64,000 bases of DNA from Myotis daubentonii (Eukaryota > Chordata > Mammalia > Chiroptera > Vespertilionidae): NCBI RefSeq assembly GCF_963259705.1, contig NC_081861.1, positions 71,529,623 to 71,593,622 of the forward strand. The letters are read 5' to 3'. The notes beneath the pieces were generated by a model. The model ran no database searches, was not told where the DNA came from, and worked only from the letters and a program-made list of their open reading frames with translations. Each line of letters starts with the position of its first letter. Position 1 is the first letter of the stretch. Made by a program: the position numbers and the translations under genes. Positions 54,893 through 64,000 of this stretch are shown piece by piece.

Positions 54893-57170
54893 GGGGAGGG
54901 AAAATGGCAGAGGTATAAATGGACCTGTCCGGTGCCTTGTCCTGGAGCAGATAAGTGTGAGCAGCTGAAACGGGTAACATGCAGCCCGAATAGGCAGAGG
55001 ATTTTCGGTTGGGAGACTGTCTGCAGCTAGGAAAGACAGAGAACCCCCAGGGAAAAAAAAGGACGGTTGGAGACTGCGGCTGAAGCCTCTTGTGGTGCGC
55101 CAGCTAAGCAGTGGAGACTGCGCCATCTTGGGTGGTTGTTGCCGGCATCCAGAGACCAGCTACTAACCTGGAAACAAGGGATCTCAAGCAGCGTGACTGC
55201 CTGAACTCAGACGAGCACTGCTTCTTCTAACGGAAAGGTTGGACATCCCCTAAAGGTGCAGTTTGCAGTTCGGGTTGGAGGGAGGACCAACCTCTCGCGG
55301 GCGCAGGGCGGAATCTGTGCCCCACAGAGTCCGCAGCCCTTGGGACCAGCGTGACCCATGAGTGGGGAAGGGGCCCCACAGGGCTGCTGGCAGAAGGGAA
55401 CGCGAAAAATGAGCCCATAGCTGGACTGGATGTAAAGGAGCAGCCTTGGACTTTGCCAATCTGCTGGCTGCTTGCTGCCAGGGGCGAGTGGGCGCGCGGA
55501 GACTGTGCTCGGAGACTGTGCGCAGACCAGGAAGGTGGAGGCTTGTGAATTCGCACAACTATCAGGCTCTTGTTACAGATCCCCTTTGATCCGTGCATTT
55601 GATTATTAAACCCAGTGCATGGGATTCCCCAGTTGGGGTCATTCGCAGAGCCTGAAGGGGAAAGTTCTTTTTGGGGAGCCTGGGAAACAGCGGGCAGTGG
55701 CAAGGAACCAGCTCTGGGCAATGGTCTTTCCCAAACCAGTTCCAAATACCATAGAGGGAAAAAAAAAAAAAAAAACCTACTGATAGAGAGGACTTATAGC
55801 CTCGGAGGTCAATCCAGACACACTGCCACCCAGAGGCAGAGCCACGAACTGTCTCTTCTGTGATCACAAATAAAGGCAGTCTGGTAAACAAATACAACCT
55901 GCCTTAAAATCAGGTCTGTGGTTTACTGCACGAGGGACATTGTATCGCAGGGAAGTTCAACACTCCCCTGAATGCCTGGCAGGACTAAGGCGTGCCAAAA
56001 AGAAGAGTGGAAGATCTGAAGCACCTTCACTTCCGAATATTTATATATATATATTTTTTAATTTTTTTTCACCATTTCATTAAGAACCTATTTTATTATT
56101 TTTTCTATTTTTTATTTTTTTCATCACTTGATTTTACCTTTTTAATTACTACATTTTTTAACCAGTATTATTGCTATCCTTTTACTATTTTTTCAAGTGT
56201 CATTTTATTTTTTATTTTTTATTTTTTTATTTTCCTTTATTTTATGTTGGGATTAGTGTTCTACACTCTATTTTCATCATTCCCTGAGCATCATTTCTCT
56301 CTATCTCACATTTACCCCTAAGCCAAAACTCTCTTCCTCACTTTTCCCCTTTTGTTGTCCTGTTTCTCTTACCCTATTCCTGCTTTGGATTTTCCCTATT
56401 CCTTCTTTCTACCCACTGTCTAAATTTCACCCTACTTATATATCTAATTTCCAATCCCTCGCTCTAAATCCATATACACCTCTCGCTTATCTTTTTTCAC
56501 TATCTAATTTCTTTTTCTCTCTCTCTCTGTCGTTTTGCTAGTGTTTGCTTGATTTTGAGTATATTGGGGGTTTTTTATGCTTGTTTGGGAAATTGTTTTG
56601 TTTTTCATTTTCATTTTTCTGTTTTGCTTACTTTTTCTTTATCTGGTTATTTTTGTGCTTCTGTTTTCCCTTGCCTCGCTTGATATTGGTGGTTGTTTGT
56701 AGTTTGCATTAGTCTCCAGGGATCTGCTGCTGGAGTTCATTGAGATTGGTTGCGGTTCTCTTGGAGTTTTCTCCCCATACAAATAGCCTCTTCCCCACCT
56801 CTATTTCATTCTCTTACTTTTTTGTTTGTTTGTTTGTTTTTGTTTTTGTTTTGTTTTTGTTTGTTTGTTTGTTGTCTTTTTGTTTTTTTCTTCTCTCCCT
56901 TTTCCCAATCTCATTTCAGCACTCCTTTTTGTTTTTTATTTTTCTCTTTAATGTTTTTTCTCTTTTTTCTTCTTTATCCCTTAATTCTCTTCACTCGCGG
57001 GGGTCACCTTTATTTGGGGATATTAATATCGTGAATGCATTTAGTTGGGTGCCTTGTACGTTGTGCCTTGTAGTGTTGTATTTTGGGCCTTTGAATCAGT
57101 GCAGCAGAGAGAGGACTACATAACCAAACACCTTGATAAGAGAAATCATGGTGAAACAAAGAACCAAAAT
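54893..57170 (+). promoter_or_regulatory. L1 5' UTR, GC-rich then T-rich
   Basis: The first 1.1 kb (54893-56030) is GC-balanced and includes CTGCGCCATCTTGGGTGG (about 55115; a YY1-type core in antisense). 56040-57000 is strongly T-rich on the sense strand, unlike the A-rich ORFs that follow. The same order occurs in the L1 at 28187 (T-rich 29990-30960). An internal promoter is expected in the first part. Confidence 0.65.
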
Positions 57171-58055
57171 ATGAAAGAAAAACAGGCATCATCAGAAAAG
57201 GAAGTAAATGAAATGGAGGCAATGGAGGCAAGCAACCTGTCAGAGAAAGAATTCAGAGTAATGGCCATAAGGTGGATGAAAAGAATGGAAGACCAATTCA
57301 ACAATATGTGTAGGAACCAAGAGGAAATGAAGAAGAACCAAGAGGAAATGAATAGAAACCAAGAAGAAATGAAAAATGACATCACTGCCATAAAGAACTC
57401 AATAGAAAGCATCAACAGTAGACTAGAAGAAGCAGAGGACCGCATCAGCGAGCTAGAAGACAAGGTAGAAAAAAATACCCAAACAGAGCAGTGTCTAGAA
57501 AAAAAAATTAAAAAGCAGGAGGAGAGCCTAAGAGAACTCTGGGACAATGCTAAACGAAACAACATCCGAATAATAGGGGTGCCAGAAGGAGAGGAAACTG
57601 AGCAAGGAATAGAAAACCTGTTTGAAAAAATAGTAACAGAAAATTTCCCTGATATAGGGAGGAAAAAATTAACACAAATCCAAGAAGCTCACAGAGTCCC
57701 AAACAAAATGAACCCGAAAAGACCGACACCAAGGCACATAATAATTAAATTGGCAAACACCAACGACAAAGTAAAAATCTTAAAAGCAGCCAGAGAGAGA
57801 CAGAAAGTTACCTACAAAGGATCCCCCATCAGACTAGCGACTGATTTCTCAACAGAAACACATCAGGCAAGAAGGGAATGGAATGAAATATACAAAGTCA
57901 TGCAAAGGAAGGGTCTGAATCCAAGAATACTATACCCAGCGAGGCTATCAATCAAAATTGAGGGTCAAATCAGGAGCTTCACAGACAAAAACGGTCTATG
58001 GGAGTTTATTACAACCAAACCAGCAATGCAAGAAATGCTAAAGGGTCTGCTGTAA
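57171..58055 (+). CDS. L1 ORF1p, about 294 aa, open
   Basis: This is the L1 RNA-binding chaperone. I chose M at 57171 (MKEKQASSEKEVNEMEAMEA). An upstream in-frame ATG at 57045 lies in leader sequence. The likely ancestral start at 57147 (MVKQRTKI, stop) is disconnected by a small shift. Residues about 15-120 are coiled coil, including three exact-length heptads at 49-69 (NQEEMKK, NQEEMNR, NQEEMKN). The RRM-like domain starts near 130 (NNIRIIGVPEGEETEQGIEN). The C-terminal domain holds RPTPRHIIIKLA and ARREWNEIYKVMQRKGLNPR, and the frame ends EMLKGLL. No internal stop. ORF2 follows after 48 bp. Confidence 0.88.
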   Translation: MKEKQASSEKEVNEMEAMEASNLSEKEFRVMAIRWMKRMEDQFNNMCRNQEEMKKNQEEMNRNQEEMKNDITAIKNSIESINSRLEEAEDRISELEDKVEKNTQTEQCLEKKIKKQEESLRELWDNAKRNNIRIIGVPEGEETEQGIENLFEKIVTENFPDIGRKKLTQIQEAHRVPNKMNPKRPTPRHIIIKLANTNDKVKILKAARERQKVTYKGSPIRLATDFSTETHQARREWNEIYKVMQRKGLNPRILYPARLSIKIEGQIRSFTDKNGLWEFITTKPAMQEMLKGLL

Positions 58056-58103
58056 ATAGAAAAAACAGGAAACAAAGAAGGAATGCAAGGGTAAAGAACA
58101 AAA

Positions 58104-61100
58104 ATGGTGACTAACAAGTTTCTATCAATAATAACTTTAAATGTAAATAGATTAAATTCCCCAGTCAAAAGGCATAGGGTAAATGAGTGGATAAGAAAAC
58201 ATGACCCATATATCTGCGGTCTACAGGAAACCCACCTCAGAAAAAAAGACGCACACAGACTGATGGTGAAGGGATGGAAAAAGGTTTTTCCGGCTAATGG
58301 AAGTAAAAAAAAAGCCGGGGTAGCAATACTTATATCTGACAAATTAGATCTCAAAGTGAAGGACATAAAAAGAGATCAAGAAGGACACTTCAAGATGAAT
58401 GGATTAGAAAACTGTGGTACATCTACACGATGGAATACTATGCTGCTATAAAAAGGAAGGAACTCTTATCATTTGCAACATCATGGATGGAACTGGAGAG
58501 CATTATGCTAAGTGAAATAAGCCAGTCAATAAAGGAAAAATACCACATGAACTCACTCATTCGTGGACAATAGAGACCATTATAAACTTTTGAACAATAA
58601 TAGATACAGAGGCAGAGCTGCCTCAAACAGATTGTCGAGCTGCAGCGGGAAGGCCGGGGAGGGTTGGGGGGCAGGAGGTAGGGGGGTAAGAGATCAACTA
58701 AAGGACTTGTATGCATGCATATAAGCATAACCAATGGACATAAGACACTGGGTGATAGGGGAGGCTAGGGGACTGTCTAGGGCAGGGGGATAAAATGGAT
58801 ACATATGTAATACCCTTTGTAATACTTTAAGCAATAAAAAAAAATAAAAAATAAAAAAAAAGAAGGCCACTTCATAGTACTAAAGGGAGCAGTCCAACCA
58901 GAAGAAATAACTCTGGTAAATTTATATGCACCCAATATAAGAGCACCCAAATACGTAAGAAATCTTCTGGAGGAGATCAAGGGAGAGATTGACAGCAATA
59001 CAATCGTAGTAGGGGACCTTAACACCCCATTATCTCCACTGGACAAATCCTCTTAACAGAAACTCAGCAAAGAAACATCAATCCTAAATGACTCACTAGA
59101 TCAGATGGAATTAATTGACATCTTCAGAACATTTCACCCCAAAGCCACAGAATATACATTCTCCTCAGGTGCACATTTGTCATCTCCAAAGATAGACCAT
59201 ATATTGGGTCACAGACAAAGTTTCTTCAAATTCAAGAAAATTGAAATCATATCAAGTATCTTCTCAGACAACAAAGGCATAAAACTGGAAATCAACAATA
59301 ACAAAAACAATCCAAAAAATCAAACACATGGAGACTAAATAGCATGCTATTAAACAATGAATGGGTTACCAATGAGATCAAAGAAGAAATAAAAAACATC
59401 ATGACAACAAATGACAATGAAAACACAACAATCCAAAACCTATGGGACACAGCAAAAGCAGTCTTGAGAGGGAAGTTCATAGCTCTACAAGCCTACTGCA
59501 AGAAACAAGAAACAATGAGAATAAATGACCTAACTCTACAACTCGAAGAGTTAGAAAGACAGCAACAAAAAAGGCCCACTGTAAGCAGAAGGAAGGAAAT
59601 AACAAAGATCAGAGTGGCGATAAACGACATAGAGACCAAAAAAACAATACAAAAGATCAACAAAACCAAGAGCTGGTTCTTTGAAAGGATAAACAAGATT
59701 GATACTCCTCTAGCCAGGCTCACCAAGAAACAAAGAGAGAGGACCCAAATAAACAAAATCAGAAATGAAAGAGGAGAAATAACAACAGACCCCGCAGAAA
59801 TACAAAGGATTGTTAGAAAATACTATGAACAACTCTACTCCAACACACTAGAAACCTGGAGGAAATGGACATATTCCTAGATAAATACAACCTTCCAAAA
59901 CTTAACCAGGAAGAATCTAAAAATCTCAATAGGCCAATAACTATGGAGGAAATCTAAGCAGTAATCAAAAAGCTTCCAGCAAACAAAAGCCCGGGGCCAG
60001 ATGACTTCACAGGGGAGTTTTACCAAACATTCAAGGAAGAATTAAAATCTATCCTCCTCAGACTATGTCAAAAGATCCATGAGGAAGGAACACTTCTCAG
60101 CTCATTCTATGAAGCCAACATCACCCTAATCCCAAAACCAGATAAAGACAATACAATGAAAGAGAATTATAGGCCAATATCCCTCATAAACATAGATGCC
60201 AAAATCCTCAACAAAATCCTAGCAAATCGGATTCAGCAGTGCATCAAAAAGATCATACACCATGACCAAGTAGGATTTATCCCAGGGATGCAAGGATGGT
60301 ACAATATCTGCAAATCAATAAACGTGATACATCACATAAACAAATTTAGAGAAAAAAACCACATAGTCATATCAATTGATGCGGAAAAAGCATTTGACAA
60401 AATCCAACACCCCTTCTTGATAAAAACTCTGAGCAAGATAGGAATTGAGGGATCATACCTCAACATAATAAAAGCCATATATGACAAACCCACAGCCAAC
60501 ATCATAATCAATGGGCAAAAACTAAAACCTTTCCCCCTGAAAACAGGAACAAGACAGGGATGCCCCCTCTCACCACTCCTGTTCAACAGAGTACTGGAAG
60601 TACTAGCCGTTGCGATCAGACACGAAGAAGAAATAAAAGGCATCCAGATTGGAAACAAAGAAGTAAAATTGTCCTTATTTTCAGATGACATGATACTGTA
60701 CATACAGAACCCTAAAGACTCCATCAAAAAATTATTAGACTTAATAAATGAATTCAGCAATGTAGCAGGATACAAAATTAATGCTAAGAAATCCATGGCA
60801 TTTCTTTACACCAATAGTGAACTTACAGAAAGTGAAACTACAGAAGCAATCCCATTTACCGTTGCACCAAAAAATTAAAATACCTAGGAATAAACTTAAC
60901 TAAGGAGGTAAAAGACTTATATGCTGAAAACTGCAGGACACTGAAAAAAGAGATAGAGGAAGACATAAACAGATGGAAGAATATACCGTGTTCATGGATT
61001 GGTAGAATGAACATCATCAAAATGTCCATACTACCCAAAGCAATATAGATTCAGTGCAATACCCAATAAATTACCAACGGCATATTTCACAAATCTAGAA

Positions 61101-62404
61101 CGAATGTTCCAAAAATTCATCTGGAAAAAAAAAAGACCCCAAATAGCTGCAGCAATCCTGAGAAAGAACAAAGTAGGTGGGATCTCAATACCAGATATCA
61201 AACTGTATTACGAAGCCACTGTTCTTAAAACAGCTTGGTACTGGCGCAAGAACAGACATATAGATCAATGGAATAGAATAGAGAACCCAGAAATCTACCC
61301 AAACCACTATGCCCCATTAATATTCGACAAAGGAGGCAAGAGCATACAATGGAGTCAAGACAGTCCTTTCAATAAATGGTGTTGGGAAAATTGGACAGAT
61401 ACATGCAAAAGGATGAAACTAGATCACCAACTCACACCATACACAAAAATAAACTCAAAATGGATAAAAGACTTAAACGTAAGGCGGGAAACCATAAAAA
61501 TACTAGAGGAATCCACAGACAGCGAAATCGCAAACATATGCCGAAGAAATTTCTTCTCTGATAATGCTCCTAGGGCAATGGAAACTAAAGAGAAAATAAA
61601 CAAATGGGACTACATCAAAATAAAAAGCTTTTGCACAGCAAAGGAAACCATCAACAAAACAACAAGAAGGCCCACTACATGGGAGAACATATTTGCCAAT
61701 GATACCACCGATAAGGGTTTAATTTCCAACATTTACAGGGATCTCATGAAACTTAACAAAAGGAAGATAAACAATCCAATAAAAAAAAATGGGCAACGGA
61801 CCTAGATAGACACTTTTCGAAAGAGGACATACAGAAGGCCGAAAGACATATGAAAACCTGCTCAAAGTCACTAATTATATGAGAGATGCAAATCAAAACG
61901 ACAATGCGTTATCATCTCACACCTGTCAGAATGGCTATCATCAACAAATCAACAAACAACATGTGTTGGAGAGGATGTGGAGAAAAAGGAACCCTTCTGC
62001 ACTGCTGGTGGGAATGCAGACTGGTGCAGCCACTGTGGAGAACAATATGGAGCTACCTCAGAAGACTAAAAATGGAACTCCCATTTGACCCAGTGATCCC
62101 ACTACTAGGAATATATCCCAAGAAACCAGAAACGCCAATCAAAAAGGATATGTGCACCCCTATGTTCATAGCAGCACAATTCACCATAGCTAAGATTTGG
62201 AAACAGCTTAAGTGCCCATCAGCAGATGAGTGGATTAGAAAATTGTGGTACATAATCACAATGGAGTACTATGCTGCGGTAAAAAAGAAGGAACTCTTGC
62301 CTTTTGCAACAGCATGGATGGAACTGGAGAGCATTATGCTAAGTGAAATAAGCCAGTCAGAGAAAGATAAATACCACATGATCTCACTCATTTGTGGATT
62401 ATAG
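58104..62404 (+). pseudogene. L1 ORF2p pseudogene (endonuclease, RT, cysteine-rich tail)
   Basis: The start MVTNKFLSIITLNVNRLNSP is normal. The endonuclease motif GLQETHL is at about 58217, and VVGDLNTPLSPLD (catalytic Asp/Asn) at about 59008-59046. RT core: [17 protein letters not shown] (about 60136), [13 protein letters not shown] (about 60546) and FSDDMILY (about 60680; the usual residue before DD is Ala). The C-terminal C-x3-C-x7-H-x4-C motif lies at about 61962-62020. Breaks: the nested L1 at 58393-58859; stops at 59054, 59955 and 61880; shifts near 59315, 59860, 60870, 61045 and 61795. The longest intact pieces are 60156-60878 and 61104-61805. Confidence 0.9.
58393..58859 (+). mobile_element. 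Nested 5'-truncated L1 (467 bp) inside ORF2
   Basis: AAGAAGGACACTTCA (58378-58392) and AAGAAGGCCACTTCA (58860-58874) flank it, with one mismatch. It starts within the ORF2 C-terminus (GATGAATGGATTAGAAAACT), has the stop and 3' UTR (GGCAGAGCTGCCTCAAACAG), and ends in an A-rich tail (AATAAAAAAAAATAAAAA). Removing it rejoins the endonuclease frame of the host L1. Confidence 0.95.
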
Positions 62405-62689
62405 AGAACAACATAGACTGATGAAAAGGGACAGACCCAAAGACTGAGAAACAGCGATCAGGCTATCAATCCCCAGAAGGAAAGTAGGGGGAGGGGGGTA
62501 AGGGGAAGAGATCAACCGAAGGACTTGTATACATGTATATAAGCCAAACCAATGGACATGGACAACAGGGGGATGGGAACATGAGTTTGTGTGTGGGGGG
62601 GAGGTTGGGGGTTAATGGGGGGGATGAGGACACATTTGTAATACCTTAACTAATAATAAAAAAATAAAAAATAAAAGAAATAACTCCCC

Positions 62690-63260
62690 ATTTCCACCCC
62701 ATTGATAACAGTAAAAATGTCACTGTATGTATACGTAATAACATTTTAAATGTAATAATATATGCAAGTGAACTCAGCAATTCCACTGCTAGATATATAC
62801 TCAAGATAAATGAAAACCTATGCCCACCAAAGTGCTTTAATAATAGCTCCAAACTAGAAACAATCCATAAAGAAGTAAATGGATAAACAAACTGTGGTTC
62901 ATCCATACAAGGGAACACTACTCAGTAATAAAAAGGAATGAACTACTGATACCCACATGGATGAATCACCAACACATTGTATCTAAGAGAGAGATTTAAT
63001 ACAATAAATTGGAAACACTGTATTATTCATTGATTTGAATTGTAAGAATAAGCAAAACTAGTCTATTTTGATATACATGAGAAGAACAATTACTTATGGC
63101 ATATTGGAATGACTAGAATATGAAACAATATCTTGGACAGAGAGTTGGTTATGTGGTGTATGTATATACTTGCAAAACTCATGAAATTGTGCAATCACAG
63201 CCCGTGCTTTGTATATGACATAAATTTTAACTCAATATAATTGTTTTAGATAACATGAAA
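62690..63260 (+). repeat. Old L1 (L1M-type) ORF2 end and 3' UTR
   Basis: Wording such as AACAAACTGTGGTTCATCCA, GGAACACTACTCAGTAATAA and, later, TATGACATAAATTTTAACTC follows the order of an old L1 3' end. It is broken throughout. Confidence 0.65.
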
Positions 63261-64000
63261 AATGATAAAGTAATTTTTGCATATGCATCCCAATAACATG
63301 TACTTGCTATTTTCGGGCAACATTAAAGAGAATGCAATAAATTATCTAACAAATTTTTCCTTGAGGGACTCATATTATCTGTCACCAAATGTAGCAGGAG
63401 ACTGCAAAACTTTTTATTTCTTCTCTGAGAGTTGTTTATAAATCTTTGCCAAGATAAAGAAGTTATTAAGTATACACCGAGGAACTATTGAGACCATCAA
63501 GGAGTTTCTTGCCTTAACTTTCCTTTTACTCTCTTTTGAGACACAAAATTAAGATTTGAATGTTAGTATAAGAGGACTTTTTGTCCAAGGCCATGGGAAG
63601 GTGTTAGAGAATTATTTCAGGGGGACATGACTATGCCAAAATCATTACTGTTTAGGTGGGTGGCATATGGGATAAATAATTGATTCATTATTTCAGAAAG
63701 CATTAAATGTAAAAGTCTAGGGCACACTTTTTAATGGCCTGTTAGTGCATGATCAACATTTATTACTTGAGATTATTTTCCATTTTTCATAAGCTTACAC
63801 AAGATATCTAGATATGATTAGCATGCACTCCTTTTGTTTTGAAGAAGAATTATAATTGTGAGGGACATGTGAGGCAATAGAGGCATTTACAATTTGTTAA
63901 CTCCTGTATCTGCATAAGATGCAATAGGAGAATAGAGCAGGAGCATATACCTGAGGAGCATATACCTGAGTAGTGAGAGAAGGTTTCCAGAGGAGATAAC
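63261..64000. other. AT-rich unique sequence
   Basis: No gene or named repeat is seen. A 13-bp direct repeat (GAGCATATACCTG) occurs at about 63942 and 63957. Confidence 0.5.

Larger units (their letters stand above)
54893..62674 (+). mobile_element. Full-length sense LINE-1, ORF2 inactivated
   Basis: A perfect 15-bp duplication AAGAAATAACTCCCC lies at 54878-54892 and 62675-62689. Layout: 5' UTR 54893-57170 (GC-rich, then T-rich), ORF1 to 58055, ORF2 58104-62404 and a 3' UTR with a G-rich part (62487-62625), then an A-tail. A 5'-truncated L1 (58393-58859) sits in the endonuclease region. Total length without it is about 7.3 kb. The perfect duplication and open ORF1 make it the youngest full-length L1 in the window, though ORF2 is dead. 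Confidence 0.92.

Noticed and set aside
57045..57170. Extending L1 ORF1 to the upstream ATG (336 aa)
   Set aside because: The extra 42 residues come from leader sequence and do not resemble ORF1p; the related L1 at 31155 lacks an equivalent.

Overview
The window is mammalian nuclear DNA and almost certainly comes from a vespertilionid (vesper) bat. Three repeat types support this: at least a dozen HeliBat-type Helitrons (5' TCCTATMTAATAAAAG, 3' GTGCAC hairpin followed by CTAG), a family known from vespertilionid bats; tRNA-derived Ves SINEs; and a SPIN-type hAT element, a horizontally transferred family known from bats. Myotis is plausible, but the genus cannot be fixed from this sequence alone. 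I see no host protein-coding gene, rRNA gene, functional tRNA gene or CRISPR array. The window is an intergenic or intronic landscape of nested transposable elements separated by AT-rich unique sequence.

Layout: 1-10.9 kb is an old L1 3' end split by a Helitron and by a full-length antisense L1 (1123-10376). That L1 was itself hit by two solo ERV LTRs and a HAL1. 12.5-17.9 kb is an ancient HAL1 remnant carrying three Helitrons, two inverted copies of one hAT MITE and a Ves SINE. 18-27.7 kb holds Ves SINEs, a short solo LTR, several old LTR-like segments, old L1 3' ends and a Helitron. 27.7-34.6 kb is a deep nest: an old L1 containing an internally deleted younger L1, which contains SPIN, which contains a Ves SINE; the old L1 also holds a Helitron and a solo LTR. 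34.6-46.3 kb is mostly unique AT-rich DNA with Helitrons, an LTR, a hAT MITE and old L1 pieces. 46.3-48.3 kb is an SVA-like composite: a 5' end resembling HAL1 5' UTR, a VNTR and an L1 3' end, all inside one target-site duplication. 48.4-54.7 kb has Helitron blocks, a young HAL1 with an intact ORF1, and a 1.29-kb Helitron whose interior looks captured. 54.9-62.7 kb is a full-length sense L1 with open ORF1 and an ORF2 broken by stops, frameshifts and a nested 5'-truncated L1.

The coding potential that remains is retrotransposon ORF1p (HAL1, 296 aa; L1, about 294 aa) and fragments of the L1 endonuclease/reverse transcriptase. The elements form a mobilisation hierarchy: L1 (both ORFs), HAL1 (ORF1 only), and the composite and Ves SINEs (no ORF), all ending in A-rich tails and all expected to depend on L1 ORF2p. 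Helitrons and hAT MITEs are the DNA-transposon layer. Identifications rest on recognised sequence motifs and on exact target-site duplications read from the sequence; no database search was run.
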